Shown: positions 1 to 8,246 of the stretch, piece after piece
How the letters are laid out: every line of letters begins with the position of its first letter
How positions within the stretch are numbered: the stretch's first letter is position 1
Origin: a virus
Virus record (IMG/VR): IMGVR_UViG_3300044712_000118
Coordinates: 1 to 34,413 of that record
DNA length: 34,413 bases
Direction: 5' to 3' (one strand)
The notes under the pieces: model-generated
Told to the model about the DNA's origin: nothing
What the model saw: only the letters and a program-made list of their open reading frames with translations
The model's database searches: none
Program-made: the position numbers and the translations under genes

Positions 1-147
1 TGTTGCTCGCCGTGCGTACTAAATCCGAGGCTTTCACCCCTGAGGGTCGCAGCCGCCGTAGAACCGCCTATGGCGGAACCCCAGTAGTTGCCTAGACTTA
101 TTTGCCTAATTGCTAATCTCAAGACCGCAAATAGCCTCATTTTTGAG
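1..147. other. Left-end noncoding segment with a GC hairpin
   Basis: No convincing gene is seen here. The clearest structure is a perfect 5-bp hairpin at 64-76 (CCGCC, loop TAT, GGCGG). If this is a genome end, the segment between the right-end HNH gene and the terminase genes is where a packaging (cos or pac) site would be expected. No cos sequence can be recognised directly, so that role is only an inference from position. Confidence 0.35.
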
Positions 148-183
148 TTGACAAGTTTATCGTTACATGCGAGAATCCTTGTA
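148..183 (+). promoter_or_regulatory. Sigma70-like promoter, apparently giving a leaderless mRNA
   Basis: A perfect -35 hexamer TTGACA (148-153) is followed after 17 bases by GAGAAT (171-176), which matches four of six positions of TATAAT. The expected start of transcription, about seven bases downstream, falls on or next to the ATG at 183. There is no room for a ribosome binding site, so the transcript would be leaderless, a common situation in actinobacteria. It would drive the prim-pol gene and probably the terminase genes behind it. Confidence 0.55.
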
Positions 184-773
184 TGTTATGCGAAATCTGT
201 TCATCGCCTTGCTTTCCCGGCGCACGTGGACGCAAACCCCGTTTCTGCTCAGGCCGATGCCGAGTCGCAGCGCACCGCCGCAAAACCATCCCAGCCGAAC
301 TCACCCAGTTGAACCGCTGGATACGACACCAAGCCAAACGACCAATGACCATCAACGGCTACTGGGCATCATCAACCGATGCAACAACATGGTCCGACTA
401 CCAAACTGCCAAGACATCCAAACATGGAGACGGCCTCGGATTCGTTCTCAACGGTGACGGAATCATCTGCATCGACTTGGACCATTGCGTGGCAAACGTA
501 AATGGAAAAAATTTTTTAAGTACCGGGGCGCAAGTCATCGTTGATTCAATGGCTGACTCTTACGTGGAAATTTCACCAAGCGGAACCGGCTTACATATTT
601 GGGGCCGAGCCAACTTGGACAAGGGCCACCGATTCACTTACATGAACCAATCCGTTGAGATTTATCCCAATGGACGCTTTTTAACAATGACCGGCAACGT
701 GTACCGCAACGGTGGACTGCCGGAACTAAATTTGAACCATCTACTTGCAGAGACCGCAACGGTCAACGCATAA
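183..773 (+). CDS. Zinc-finger protein with short bifunctional primase/polymerase (prim-pol) domain
   Basis: This 196-residue protein starts with a four-cysteine knuckle (C3, C6, C22, C26 within a basic stretch ending in HRRK). A region typical of the archaeo-eukaryotic primase/prim-pol N-domain follows: the acidic motif IDLD (D98, D100), then SPSGTGLHIWG with H138, then EIYPNGRFLTMTG. By family these residues bind metal and nucleotide. There is no helicase or C-terminal primase domain, so it is much shorter than typical prim-pol-helicase proteins and may act alone or with host enzymes. It sits just upstream of the terminase genes, away from the other replication genes. The start at 183 is supported by the promoter position and by the cysteine knuckle, which would be lost with a later start. 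Confidence 0.7.
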   Translation: MLCEICSSPCFPGARGRKPRFCSGRCRVAAHRRKTIPAELTQLNRWIRHQAKRPMTINGYWASSTDATTWSDYQTAKTSKHGDGLGFVLNGDGIICIDLDHCVANVNGKNFLSTGAQVIVDSMADSYVEISPSGTGLHIWGRANLDKGHRFTYMNQSVEIYPNGRFLTMTGNVYRNGGLPELNLNHLLAETATVNA

Positions 774-792
774 CTCGAAACGAGGAAACAAA

Positions 793-1248
793 ATGGGCAT
801 GGCTGGACGTAAGCCGAGTGAACGCCCCGTCGTTCATCGCAACAAACCAACCGTCGACTGGACGGACGTTATTAACGAACCGTATTCTGGATCCGTTCCG
901 GAACTGCCAGTCTCTCGAACCATCATCAACAAAGATGGCGAGCCAATTGAGATTCCGTTAGAGAACCGCACCCGCTTTTGGTGGAACGCCCTTACCAAGA
1001 TGCCTCATTGCGTGTTATGGCAAGATTCCGACTGGGCTTTTGCGATAGATACTGCGATGGTGCATGCAACCGCATCACACGGCGTTGTTTCAGCGATGGC
1101 TGAGTTGCGTATGCGTGAAAAGGTTATGGGTACAACAGTTGACGCAAGACGTGATTTGCGTATCCGTTATGTTGAACCTGAGTCTGAGCCAATTCTTGAA
1201 ATTGTCACGAACATAGATGACCGCAGGAACCGTCTAGCGAATGACTAG
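793..1248 (+). CDS. Putative terminase small subunit
   Basis: A 151-residue protein preceded by ACGAGGAAACAAA, a good ribosome binding site, which decides the ATG at 793 over an in-frame earlier start. It begins with the short basic segment MGMAGRKPSERP and has a helical centre, as in small terminase subunits of actinophages that recognise DNA for packaging. The last eight bases overlap the large terminase gene, so the two are translationally coupled. The call rests on position, size and general composition; I see no diagnostic motif. Confidence 0.7.
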   Translation: MGMAGRKPSERPVVHRNKPTVDWTDVINEPYSGSVPELPVSRTIINKDGEPIEIPLENRTRFWWNALTKMPHCVLWQDSDWAFAIDTAMVHATASHGVVSAMAELRMREKVMGTTVDARRDLRIRYVEPESEPILEIVTNIDDRRNRLAND

Positions 1249-2905
1249 AGAACTAATCCGTGCCGAGGACCATGACCGCAATCGTTCTCTTGGTTGGTTA
1301 GCGATTTGGTGGATTGAAACATTCTGCGTACACGGTCCGGGTGACGTACAAGGAACTCCAGTAAAACTCGATGACGAATTTGCTGGGTTTATTCTGGACG
1401 TCTACGCCTTGGGCGAGGATGGTCGACGCAATTACGACTCAGCGTTTATGAGCCGAGCAAAGGGCCGTGCAAAATCGGAACTTGCAGGTTTTATCGCACT
1501 CTTTGAGGGTTTCGGACCTGCCCGTTTTTACGACTGGGCCAAGGGTGGCGAAACTTACACTTACAAAGGCAAAACCTACGTTTACCAAACCGGTGAACCA
1601 ATGGGTATTGAAATTGTCGCCCCGGTTATTCGATGCCTCGCAACTGAGGAGGGTCAGGCCGGAAACACTTACGACAACATTCACTTCAACTTGACTGAGG
1701 GTCCTCTTGCTGAGGGCCTACCACGTGACGCAGCCGGTCTAACCCGAATCTTTATTCCGGGCGGCGGCGAAATCATCCCGTCAACTGCATCTAACAGTTC
1801 AAAGGATGGTGGTAAAGAATCATTCATCGTTTACGACGAGACGCACCTTTACACGACTCCGGAACTTAAGCGCATGTACGCAACAGTTCGACGAAACTTG
1901 GCGAAACGTAAACAGGCCGAACCTTGGTCTCTTGAAACTTCGACGATGTATATGCCGGGTGAAAATTCGGTTGCTGAGGAAACTCACAATCTTGCCAAGG
2001 CAATCGCTGAGGGTAAAACTAAACGTCAACGACTTTTGTTCGACCACCGTGAGGCTGACCCAGATGTTGACCTTACGAATGAGGATGAGGTCCGTGCCGG
2101 TTTGCGTGAGGCTTATGGGCCTTTTGCAGATGTCATGGACATTGACCGCATCATGAACGAAATTTACGACCCTCGTAATGACCCGCAGGATTCACGCCGC
2201 TACTATTTCAATCAACCAACATCATCCCGTGATGCTTGGGTTTCTGCCCCAGAATGGAACGCTTGTTCCGCTGTTAAAGAGATTGGCAAGGGCGATGAGA
2301 TTACTCTTGGTTTTGACGGTTCTCGTAAGCGTTCTCGAGGTATTGCCGATGCTACTGCCCTGATTGGGTGTCGTGTTTCGGACGGTCACTTGTTTGAGAT
2401 TAAAGTTTGGGAGCAACCTGATGGCCCTGCCGGTGATGACTGGGAGGTTCCAACAGAGGATGTCGATTATGAGGTCCGTAAGGCTTTTGAAACTTACAAA
2501 GTTGTTGGAATGTTTGCTGACCCTGCGAAATGGGAATCTTACATTGCCAATTGGGAATCGGCTTTCGGAAAGAATCTGAAAGTCAAATCATCTCTCAACC
2601 ACCCTATTGAATGGTGGATGACGGGTAATCGTTCGTATTTGGTTGTTCGAGCATTGGAGCAATTCCATGATGCCATCATCCAAAAAGACATCACTCACGA
2701 CGGGTCCCGTGCATTAACCCGACACATTCTAAATTCTCGCCGCCGTATCACTCGAGGCGGTCTAACCATTGCAAAGTCTCACCCTGATTCAAGAGACAAA
2801 ATTGACGCTGCAATCGCAGCAACACTCGCTTACCAAGCCAGACTCCAAGCATTGTCTAAGGGTCAGGCTACAAAATCAACTTTCATTCCCCGCCGCATCC
2901 GATAG
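1241..2905 (+). CDS. Terminase large subunit (packaging ATPase/nuclease)
   Basis: A 554-residue motor protein that would translocate DNA into the prohead and cut the concatemer. The N-terminal ATPase shows a deviant Walker A-like SRAKGRAKSE (residues 71-80) and a Walker B IVYDE with D199-E200. The C-terminal half looks like the RNase H-fold nuclease: GFDGSRKRSRGIADATA near residue 350 supplies the first acidic residue and SRDKIDAAIAA near residue 520 the last. The length is normal for the family. It overlaps the small subunit by eight bases and is followed eight bases later by the portal gene. Confidence 0.93.
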   Translation: MTRELIRAEDHDRNRSLGWLAIWWIETFCVHGPGDVQGTPVKLDDEFAGFILDVYALGEDGRRNYDSAFMSRAKGRAKSELAGFIALFEGFGPARFYDWAKGGETYTYKGKTYVYQTGEPMGIEIVAPVIRCLATEEGQAGNTYDNIHFNLTEGPLAEGLPRDAAGLTRIFIPGGGEIIPSTASNSSKDGGKESFIVYDETHLYTTPELKRMYATVRRNLAKRKQAEPWSLETSTMYMPGENSVAEETHNLAKAIAEGKTKRQRLLFDHREADPDVDLTNEDEVRAGLREAYGPFADVMDIDRIMNEIYDPRNDPQDSRRYYFNQPTSSRDAWVSAPEWNACSAVKEIGKGDEITLGFDGSRKRSRGIADATALIGCRVSDGHLFEIKVWEQPDGPAGDDWEVPTEDVDYEVRKAFETYKVVGMFADPAKWESYIANWESAFGKNLKVKSSLNHPIEWWMTGNRSYLVVRALEQFHDAIIQKDITHDGSRALTRHILNSRRRITRGGLTIAKSHPDSRDKIDAAIAATLAYQARLQALSKGQATKSTFIPRRIR

Positions 2906-2913
2906 GAGAACCA

Positions 2914-4254
2914 ATGGCTACTGACCTGACTTCACGTCAACAGTATATGGTCCGTGACCTCGCTGGCGACCAACACAAATACAACATGTTGGAACGCTAC
3001 TATGAGGGCGACGCTCCACTCCCAGAGGGTGCAGAGGGCGCATCAGTCGCTTACCGTCGTTTTCAGAAAAAGGCTCGTCTAAACGTTGCTCAATTGGCTG
3101 TTGCCGCTTTGCGTGAACGCCTAATCATCGCAGGTTTCCGAACCGGTGCCGATGGTGATGAGAATGGTGACGTGCAGGCTCGTCGTCTATGGAAAGCCAA
3201 CAACCTTGACGTTGGTGCCGCTGACATTCACAACGACGCTTTTGTTTTCGGTGAGGCTTACGCAATTGTTGGCCCGCCGAACGCTTTTGGTTTCCCAGTT
3301 GTAACAGTTGAGGACCCTCGCCAGATTGAGGTCAAGACTGACCCGATGGACCCTCGAGTAATCATCGACGCTATCAAACTATGGCGTGATGAGCATGACG
3401 GCGTGGATTACCTTTACTACTACACCGCAGACCGTGTTGAAGTTTACGTCAAAGACACTTCAAAGAGCCTTTACACTCTTGAGGGCTGGATTTGGCGTGA
3501 GGACTTGTCATCGGACAACCCGTTGGGTGAAGTTCCAGTTGTGAAGTTTGAGAACATCGACGAAAAAGGCGAGTTCGAGCCTTACTTGGACATCATTGAC
3601 CGAATCAACCACATGATTCTGCAACGCATCATCATCGCTACCACTCAGGCTTTCAAGCAACGAGCAATCAAAGGCGATTTCCCAACACATGACCCAGATG
3701 GCAACGAAATTGACTTCAATGGTCTTTTCACCGCATCTCCGGGGTCTTTGTGGATGATTCCAGAAAACGCAGACATTTGGGAATCAGGTCAGACTGACTT
3801 GCAGGGAATCCTCTCAGCGGTCCGTGCAGACATTCAAGATTTCGCAGCGGTCACACGTACCCCAATGCACTATTTGACCCCTGAGGGCGCAAATGGCTCC
3901 GCTGAGGGTGCAGCCTTGGCCCGTGAGGGACTTGTTTTTAAGGCTGAGGACCGTATCGCACGATTCAACTCATCATGGACCAAACTAATGTCTTTGATGT
4001 TCCGTTGGATTGGTGACGAGGAACGTGCAAACCTTTTGGACCTAGAGCCAATTTGGAAACCTGCGGAACGCTACTCACTTGCCGAACGTGCAGATGCAAA
4101 CTCTAAGTTCCAAGACATCCCATTCAACTCACGTATGACACTAATCGGTCAGTTTACTCCGGCTGAGGTTGCTCAGATGGAAGTTGAACGAGCCGGTGAA
4201 GTTATCCTCCAAAACGTGCTAACCGCACCGGAGACAACAGGTGGCAACCCGTAA
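2914..4254 (+). CDS. Portal protein
   Basis: This 446-residue protein is of the SPP1 gp6-like portal type common in actinophages; it forms the dodecameric ring through which DNA enters the head and to which the neck attaches. Supporting features are the position between terminase and MuF genes, the N-terminal pattern of a short loading segment plus YYEGDAPLPEG, a central acidic and aromatic region, and a C-terminal part with VTRTPMHYLTPEGANGSAEGAALAREG, typical of portal stem/wing segments. The ribosome binding site is GATAGGAGAACCA. The 3' end overlaps the next gene by 14 bases. Confidence 0.92.
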   Translation: MATDLTSRQQYMVRDLAGDQHKYNMLERYYEGDAPLPEGAEGASVAYRRFQKKARLNVAQLAVAALRERLIIAGFRTGADGDENGDVQARRLWKANNLDVGAADIHNDAFVFGEAYAIVGPPNAFGFPVVTVEDPRQIEVKTDPMDPRVIIDAIKLWRDEHDGVDYLYYYTADRVEVYVKDTSKSLYTLEGWIWREDLSSDNPLGEVPVVKFENIDEKGEFEPYLDIIDRINHMILQRIIIATTQAFKQRAIKGDFPTHDPDGNEIDFNGLFTASPGSLWMIPENADIWESGQTDLQGILSAVRADIQDFAAVTRTPMHYLTPEGANGSAEGAALAREGLVFKAEDRIARFNSSWTKLMSLMFRWIGDEERANLLDLEPIWKPAERYSLAERADANSKFQDIPFNSRMTLIGQFTPAEVAQMEVERAGEVILQNVLTAPETTGGNP

Positions 4255-5041
4255 GGAACTGGCAGACGCCTACCAAGCCGTTTCAGGTCGTCTCATTGAA
4301 TCCGCTGGAGCCGCTGCCAGAAACCTATTCGTAAACCTCCCCGATTGGCGAGACGCAAACAAGGAAACTTTCATTAAGGCTTTGAGCCTCCAAATGAGAG
4401 GAACCAAACGAGAGGCCGCAAACCTCGCAAATGCGTTCTACCGTGAGATTGCAAAGATTGACGGTCAAAAGTTTGTTGGACGTCGCATAAGCGCAAACGA
4501 CATTAGTACCGAAACATTGCGTAATGGTGCAACTGAGACTGAGGTTTACAGTCGCCCATTCGTGGACATGTATACGGCACTCTCAAAAGGTGCAACCATG
4601 TCAGAGGCAATTGAAAAAGGTGCTTTCCGTGCAGTTGACCTTGCACGTACCGAGGTTCAACTTGCAAGACGCAACGCAGGTTTGATTGCCCGCAACGGCA
4701 ACACAAACATCGTTGGGTATTTGAGAACTCTTAGCGGTGCCGAGAACTGCGCTCTTTGTTATGTCGCATCAACTCAGCGTTACAACAGAGGCGACCTCAT
4801 GCCAATCCACCCGGGTTGCGACTGCGGTGAAATGCCAATTTACGGCAACACCGATACCGGTCAGATTATTGACCAAGAGAGACTCGACGCAACGCATCAA
4901 GCCATCAACGAACGATTTGGTCGTTTTGACTTGAGCGCAAGAGAAATAGATTATCGACAAATCACAATCCACCAACACGGTGAATTGGGACCCGTCCTAA
5001 CAGTCAAGGGTCAACACTTTACCGGCCCTGACGACATTTAG
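4241..5041 (+). CDS. MuF-like minor head protein (head morphogenesis)
   Basis: A 266-residue protein starting with GTG inside the end of the portal gene. The C-terminal half carries the MuF signature: CALCYVASTQ followed by IHPGCDCGEMPIYG near residues 170-195, cysteines and histidine that probably bind metal. The tail of the protein, with HQHGELGPVLTVKGQHFTG, is also typical of the actinophage version. MuF proteins are injected or structural minor head proteins that bind the portal during assembly. No separate capsid protease gene is seen nearby. Confidence 0.87.
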   Translation: MATRKELADAYQAVSGRLIESAGAAARNLFVNLPDWRDANKETFIKALSLQMRGTKREAANLANAFYREIAKIDGQKFVGRRISANDISTETLRNGATETEVYSRPFVDMYTALSKGATMSEAIEKGAFRAVDLARTEVQLARRNAGLIARNGNTNIVGYLRTLSGAENCALCYVASTQRYNRGDLMPIHPGCDCGEMPIYGNTDTGQIIDQERLDATHQAINERFGRFDLSAREIDYRQITIHQHGELGPVLTVKGQHFTGPDDI

Positions 5042-5042
5042 A

Positions 5043-5091
5043 TTTCGGCAACCCCGCCGATTGCTCGTAACGAGCGCAACAAAATCCGAAA
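5043..5091 (+). promoter_or_regulatory. Structured leader upstream of the scaffold gene
   Basis: The 65-base gap before the scaffold gene folds as a small three-way junction. An outer stem pairs TTTCGG (5043-5048) with CCGAAA (5086-5091). One inner hairpin (CGGC/GCCG) is followed by GCTCG-TAA-CGAGC (5063-5075). The sequence resembles the leader in front of the tail-tube gene (8194-8224). It may be an mRNA processing or stability element for highly expressed head genes. Confidence 0.5.
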
Positions 5092-5106
5092 CGGAGATTG
5101 AAACCC

Positions 5107-5670
5107 ATGTCAGACGAAATCATTGAAACAACCACCGAAACAACAGAGGTTGAGGAAACCGCAACGGTTGACTTGAACTCAGAGGTTGAAAAGTGGAAAA
5201 CACTTTCCCGAAAGAATGAGGCGCAGGCTAAGGCCAACGCTCAGGCTGCTAAGGAACTTGAGGAACTAAAGAAAGCATCTCTAACAGACCAAGAGCGTTT
5301 GATTGAGACTACTCGCACCGAAACGGCTCAGGCCATTCGTAAAGAGTTTGCTGGAAAACTTGCAGAGGCCGAACTAAAATCGGCACTCAACGGCAAGGTC
5401 CTCGAGGGAAACGCAATCTTGTCTTTTGATAAGTCATCTTTCATTGACGAAAATGGCGACGTAGATTCTGCCGCAATTCAGGCATGGGTCGAGGCGCATG
5501 CAAAATCCGCTGAAATTACTCTCCCAGATTTGGGTCAGGGTATTCGCAGCAAAACAATCTCAGGTAAGTCTCCGATTCGTTCGAGAGATGAACTACTCAC
5601 AATGTCAAATGAGGAAATTCTAGCGGCCCGTAAAGATGGTCGTCTTGATTCACTCATGGGCAAAAACTAA
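5107..5670 (+). CDS. Scaffolding protein
   Basis: A 187-residue, strongly charged, helical protein. It has an acidic Thr/Glu-rich N-terminus, a long predicted coiled coil (about residues 25-100, rich in E, K, Q and A with no prolines) and a basic C-terminus. This is the standard layout of phage scaffolds that template capsid assembly and then leave. It lies directly before the major capsid gene. The ATG at 5107 is preferred to an in-frame TTG nine bases upstream because CGGAGATTGAAACCC provides a ribosome binding site for it. Confidence 0.85.
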   Translation: MSDEIIETTTETTEVEETATVDLNSEVEKWKTLSRKNEAQAKANAQAAKELEELKKASLTDQERLIETTRTETAQAIRKEFAGKLAEAELKSALNGKVLEGNAILSFDKSSFIDENGDVDSAAIQAWVEAHAKSAEITLPDLGQGIRSKTISGKSPIRSRDELLTMSNEEILAARKDGRLDSLMGKN

Positions 5671-5688
5671 ACCGAAAGGATATGCCAA

Positions 5689-6504
5689 ATGGCTATCGAC
5701 AACTTCATCCCAGAAATTTGGTCTGCGGGCGTACAGGAATCATTCTTTGCGAACCAGATTGTTATCCCAACCCTAAACACCCAGTTCGCTGGAGAGGCTC
5801 GCAAGGGTAACACCGTACACATCATCAACGCAACCACCCCAACCATTACTGACTACGCTGCGGCTGGTCGTGTAATTGACCCTGAGGCTCTTGCTGACAC
5901 CGAGGTTTCTCTACTAATTGACCAGGAACGTGCGTTCTCAGTTAACGTAGACGACGTGGACGCAGTTCAGGCTGCCGGTTCATTCGACGCTTGGGTTTCT
6001 GCGGCAGGTAAGGGTCTTGCAGAGGACGCTGAGGAATATGTAATCGCTCAGTTGCTTGCAGGTGCTACCAACGGACAGGAATCAACTCCAGTTGCAGTTG
6101 ACACTTACGCAGAGGCTAAGGCTGCATTGCAGAAGATTCGTCTACTTATGGCTAAGGCAAAGGTTCCAACCGCAGGTCGTTTCGTTGCTGTAAACCCAGC
6201 ATTTGCTGACCTACTAGTTTCAGGTCTTTCAGACGTGGCTCTTGCAGGTGGTTCAAACGAACTTCGCAACGGTCAGGTTGCTCGCCTATTCGGCATGGAC
6301 GTAATCGAGACTCCAGCATTTGCTGAGGCTACCAAGGCTGTTGCTGTTGGCTACCACGAATCTGCTGCTGCGTTCGTTTCACAGATTGACAAGGTTGAGT
6401 CACTTCGTAACCCAAACAAGTTCGCAGATATCGTTCGTGGACTAAACGTTTACGGTGCAAAGGTTACACGCCCAACCGGTGTTGTAAAGTACGTTTCAGC
6501 GTAA
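5689..6504 (+). CDS. Major capsid protein
   Basis: A 271-residue shell protein with the HK97 fold, of the short (no delta domain) P22/actinophage type. The N-terminal sequence FIPEIWSAGVQESFFANQIVIPTLN, followed by AGEARKGNTVHI and an E-loop-like segment, is characteristic. Further support is its place right after the scaffold gene, the GAAAGGATATGCCA ribosome binding site, and codon use rich in C-ending and A-ending codons as in highly expressed genes. A large hairpin array follows its stop codon. Confidence 0.9.
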   Translation: MAIDNFIPEIWSAGVQESFFANQIVIPTLNTQFAGEARKGNTVHIINATTPTITDYAAAGRVIDPEALADTEVSLLIDQERAFSVNVDDVDAVQAAGSFDAWVSAAGKGLAEDAEEYVIAQLLAGATNGQESTPVAVDTYAEAKAALQKIRLLMAKAKVPTAGRFVAVNPAFADLLVSGLSDVALAGGSNELRNGQVARLFGMDVIETPAFAEATKAVAVGYHESAAAFVSQIDKVESLRNPNKFADIVRGLNVYGAKVTRPTGVVKYVSA

Positions 6505-6511
6505 TCTGAAA

Positions 6512-6596
6512 CCCCCTCATAACTGAATAGATGATGGGGGGAGACTTTGGTCCGGACGGACCTGAGGTTGGTTTCCCCAACGACTCCCCTCATCAT
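6512..6596 (+). promoter_or_regulatory. Two mutually exclusive hairpins after the major capsid gene
   Basis: A first stem pairs 6512-6520 (CCCCCTCAT) with 6531-6540, leaving one bulged T. The same right arm, extended to 6531-6542, can pair over 12 positions with 6585-6596 (one G-T pair), enclosing a second hairpin GGTCC/GGACC at 6549-6562. A run AAAATTTTTT lies at 6603-6612, just before the next ribosome binding site. The design resembles an attenuator or a stabilising 3' structure that sets capsid versus connector expression. Confidence 0.5.
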
Positions 6597-6624
6597 TACC
6601 CCAAAATTTTTTGAAAGGTGCAGG

Positions 6625-7218
6625 ATGGCTCTCGCAACTATCTCAGACGTCGAGGCAAGACTCGGACGTCCACTAACCGTCGCAGAAACCGCTAAGGCTG
6701 ACGCATGGCTGAATGACGCATCCGCACTTTTCGTTCAACGAGCAATTCAGCAATTCGAGGTTGGCGAATCAACAGTCCGTCTTTTCCCTAAAGACAACAT
6801 TGTTCGACTTGTTCAACGCCCAGTCATTTCAATCGTAAGTGTTGAGGACATCAACGGCGCACCGGTTGACTTTACATGGGATGGTTTCCAGTCACTTTAT
6901 GACCTTGGAACAACCTTGCCGCTGAAAGTAACTTACGAACACGGCTCAGACATTATTCCGGAGGCTGTTGTTGCAGTTGTCGCAGGAATGGTTGCCCGTA
7001 CGCTTTCAATTTCAGGTGACGCCGTTGCAGGTGTGACTCAGCAAACAGTTGGCCCATTCTCTCAGTCTTACGCCTCATGGGCCGTTGGTGGTCAGATTAT
7101 GCTTTCACCGGCTGAGGCTCAGGTTGCGGATTCTTACCGCACCAAGACTTTTAGTTCGACTTCGATTCTAGGAAATGGCGCATATGGAACTCGTTACCCA
7201 AACCCGACTAAGTTCTAG
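6625..7218 (+). CDS. Head-tail connector (Gp19/Gp15/Gp42-like adaptor)
   Basis: A 197-residue protein with the opening ISDVEARLGRPLTVAETAKADAW, characteristic of the actinophage Gp19/Gp15/Gp42 head-completion family that bridges portal and tail. The start at 6625 is chosen because GAAAGGTGCAGG precedes it; an upstream in-frame start would run through the hairpin region. It comes first in the usual four-gene neck block between capsid and tail tube. Confidence 0.8.
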   Translation: MALATISDVEARLGRPLTVAETAKADAWLNDASALFVQRAIQQFEVGESTVRLFPKDNIVRLVQRPVISIVSVEDINGAPVDFTWDGFQSLYDLGTTLPLKVTYEHGSDIIPEAVVAVVAGMVARTLSISGDAVAGVTQQTVGPFSQSYASWAVGGQIMLSPAEAQVADSYRTKTFSSTSILGNGAYGTRYPNPTKF

Positions 7219-7504
7219 CACGGTTGATTCTTACAACCTGCCAGTCATCACTCGTACAGATACCACTCTAAACGCCGCTGTAGCACCCCGTACGACCACA
7301 AAAACAGTTGGTGCTAGTGAAACTACCATCATCGAGGGTTTGACCCTTTATTTGGACGCTGGCGTTGTTGTTAATCCAACTGACGAATTTACAGTCCGAG
7401 GCCAACTTTACTTAGTTGATGGTGAGGCTTTCGACTGGAGGTCAGGAATCGGAGACTGGAACCCGGGCGTTGTTGTGAACTTACGCAGGTCACAAAATGT
7501 CTAA
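7184..7504 (+). CDS. Head-tail connector / neck protein
   Basis: A 106-residue, beta-rich protein beginning inside the previous gene. Two ATGs are possible (7175 and 7184); TAGGA at 7169-7173 is too close to the first and well spaced for the second, so 7184 is chosen. The sequence shows GQLYLVDGEAFDWRS and a C-terminal hydrophobic strand, a small beta-barrel pattern typical of head-closure or stopper proteins (HK97 gp7/SPP1 gp16 role). Assignment is by position and composition. Confidence 0.6.
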   Translation: MELVTQTRLSSSTVDSYNLPVITRTDTTLNAAVAPRTTTKTVGASETTIIEGLTLYLDAGVVVNPTDEFTVRGQLYLVDGEAFDWRSGIGDWNPGVVVNLRRSQNV

Positions 7505-7796
7505 ACGTAAAATCCCAAACTCAGATAGTTACATTGAATTGAACTATAAGGGCATGGGTGAGTTGCTGAAATCTCAAGCAATCCAAAACATGCTCCGAGA
7601 ACGTATGACAAATGTTCAAGCGGCAATCCCCGGCTCCGAACTTGATGTTGTTGTCGGACGTAATCGTGCAAGAGCAAAAGTAAAATTCGGCTCAGACTTC
7701 GACGAGGCTAACACCGGTCAACTATCGCAAGCATTAGACCTTGCAGGTGGAAACCGAGGCACAAACGTCGTATCACAAAAACCAACTAGACGATAG
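7497..7796 (+). CDS. Small neck / minor tail-joining protein
   Basis: A 99-residue basic protein overlapping the previous gene by eight bases. Its N-terminal helix (KGMGELLKSQAIQNMLRERMTNVQAAIPG) and C-terminal Gly/Arg/Lys-rich stretch fit the HK97 gp10-like or minor head-tail joining proteins that lie at this place in siphophage operons. There is no decisive motif. Confidence 0.55.
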   Translation: MSKRKIPNSDSYIELNYKGMGELLKSQAIQNMLRERMTNVQAAIPGSELDVVVGRNRARAKVKFGSDFDEANTGQLSQALDLAGGNRGTNVVSQKPTRR

Positions 7797-7804
7797 GAAC
7801 CTAA

Positions 7805-8191
7805 ATGGCTGATGCAGTAATTTTCAGCGACATCATGGCGCACTTGGTTTCTCGCCTAACAACTGGCCTTGTTGGAACTGATTATGCCGGCGTTCGAGTT
7901 TCAACCATTGCAGACGAATCAACCGCTCAGGTTATTTTGCGTCGTGATGGCGGCTCTCGTCTTTCAAAAACAATCATGACGAGCGTTATTAGTGTCAACG
8001 TGTATCACACGAATTACGGCGATGCTGAAAACCTTTCAATTCTTGTCGAGGCTCTTTTTGATAATTTGCCTGACGGCAACCCAATCGTAAACGTCAACGT
8101 GCAATCGTACATCCAAGACGTTTCGGACCTAAAGTCGCAAAGACGCTTTATGCGTTTTGCAGTAGACCACCGAGGGTCAAACCTCAATTAA
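7805..8191 (+). CDS. Tail terminator protein
   Basis: A 128-residue protein in the slot just before the major tail protein, with the alpha/beta composition typical of tail terminators (an opening helix IMAHLVSRLTTGL, repeated strands, and a C-terminal RFMRFAVDHRG strand). Tail terminators cap the tail tube and join it to the head. The start is preceded by GATAGGAACCTAA. Confidence 0.65.
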   Translation: MADAVIFSDIMAHLVSRLTTGLVGTDYAGVRVSTIADESTAQVILRRDGGSRLSKTIMTSVISVNVYHTNYGDAENLSILVEALFDNLPDGNPIVNVNVQSYIQDVSDLKSQRRFMRFAVDHRGSNLN

Positions 8192-8193
8192 AC

Positions 8194-8224
8194 TTCGGCA
8201 CCGCCGAAACCGGGCATTGCGCCC
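8194..8224 (+). promoter_or_regulatory. Hairpin leader upstream of the tail-tube gene
   Basis: A perfect six-pair hairpin TTCGGC-ACC-GCCGAA (8194-8208) is followed by GGGC-loop-GCCC (8212-8224). The order and sequence (TTCGGCA, CC, GCCGA, then ATTGC) echo the leader before the scaffold gene at 5043-5091. The tail tube, like the capsid, is made in large amounts, so this may be a stability or processing element. Confidence 0.5.
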
Positions 8225-8246
8225 CCAACCTATATAGGAGATACAA

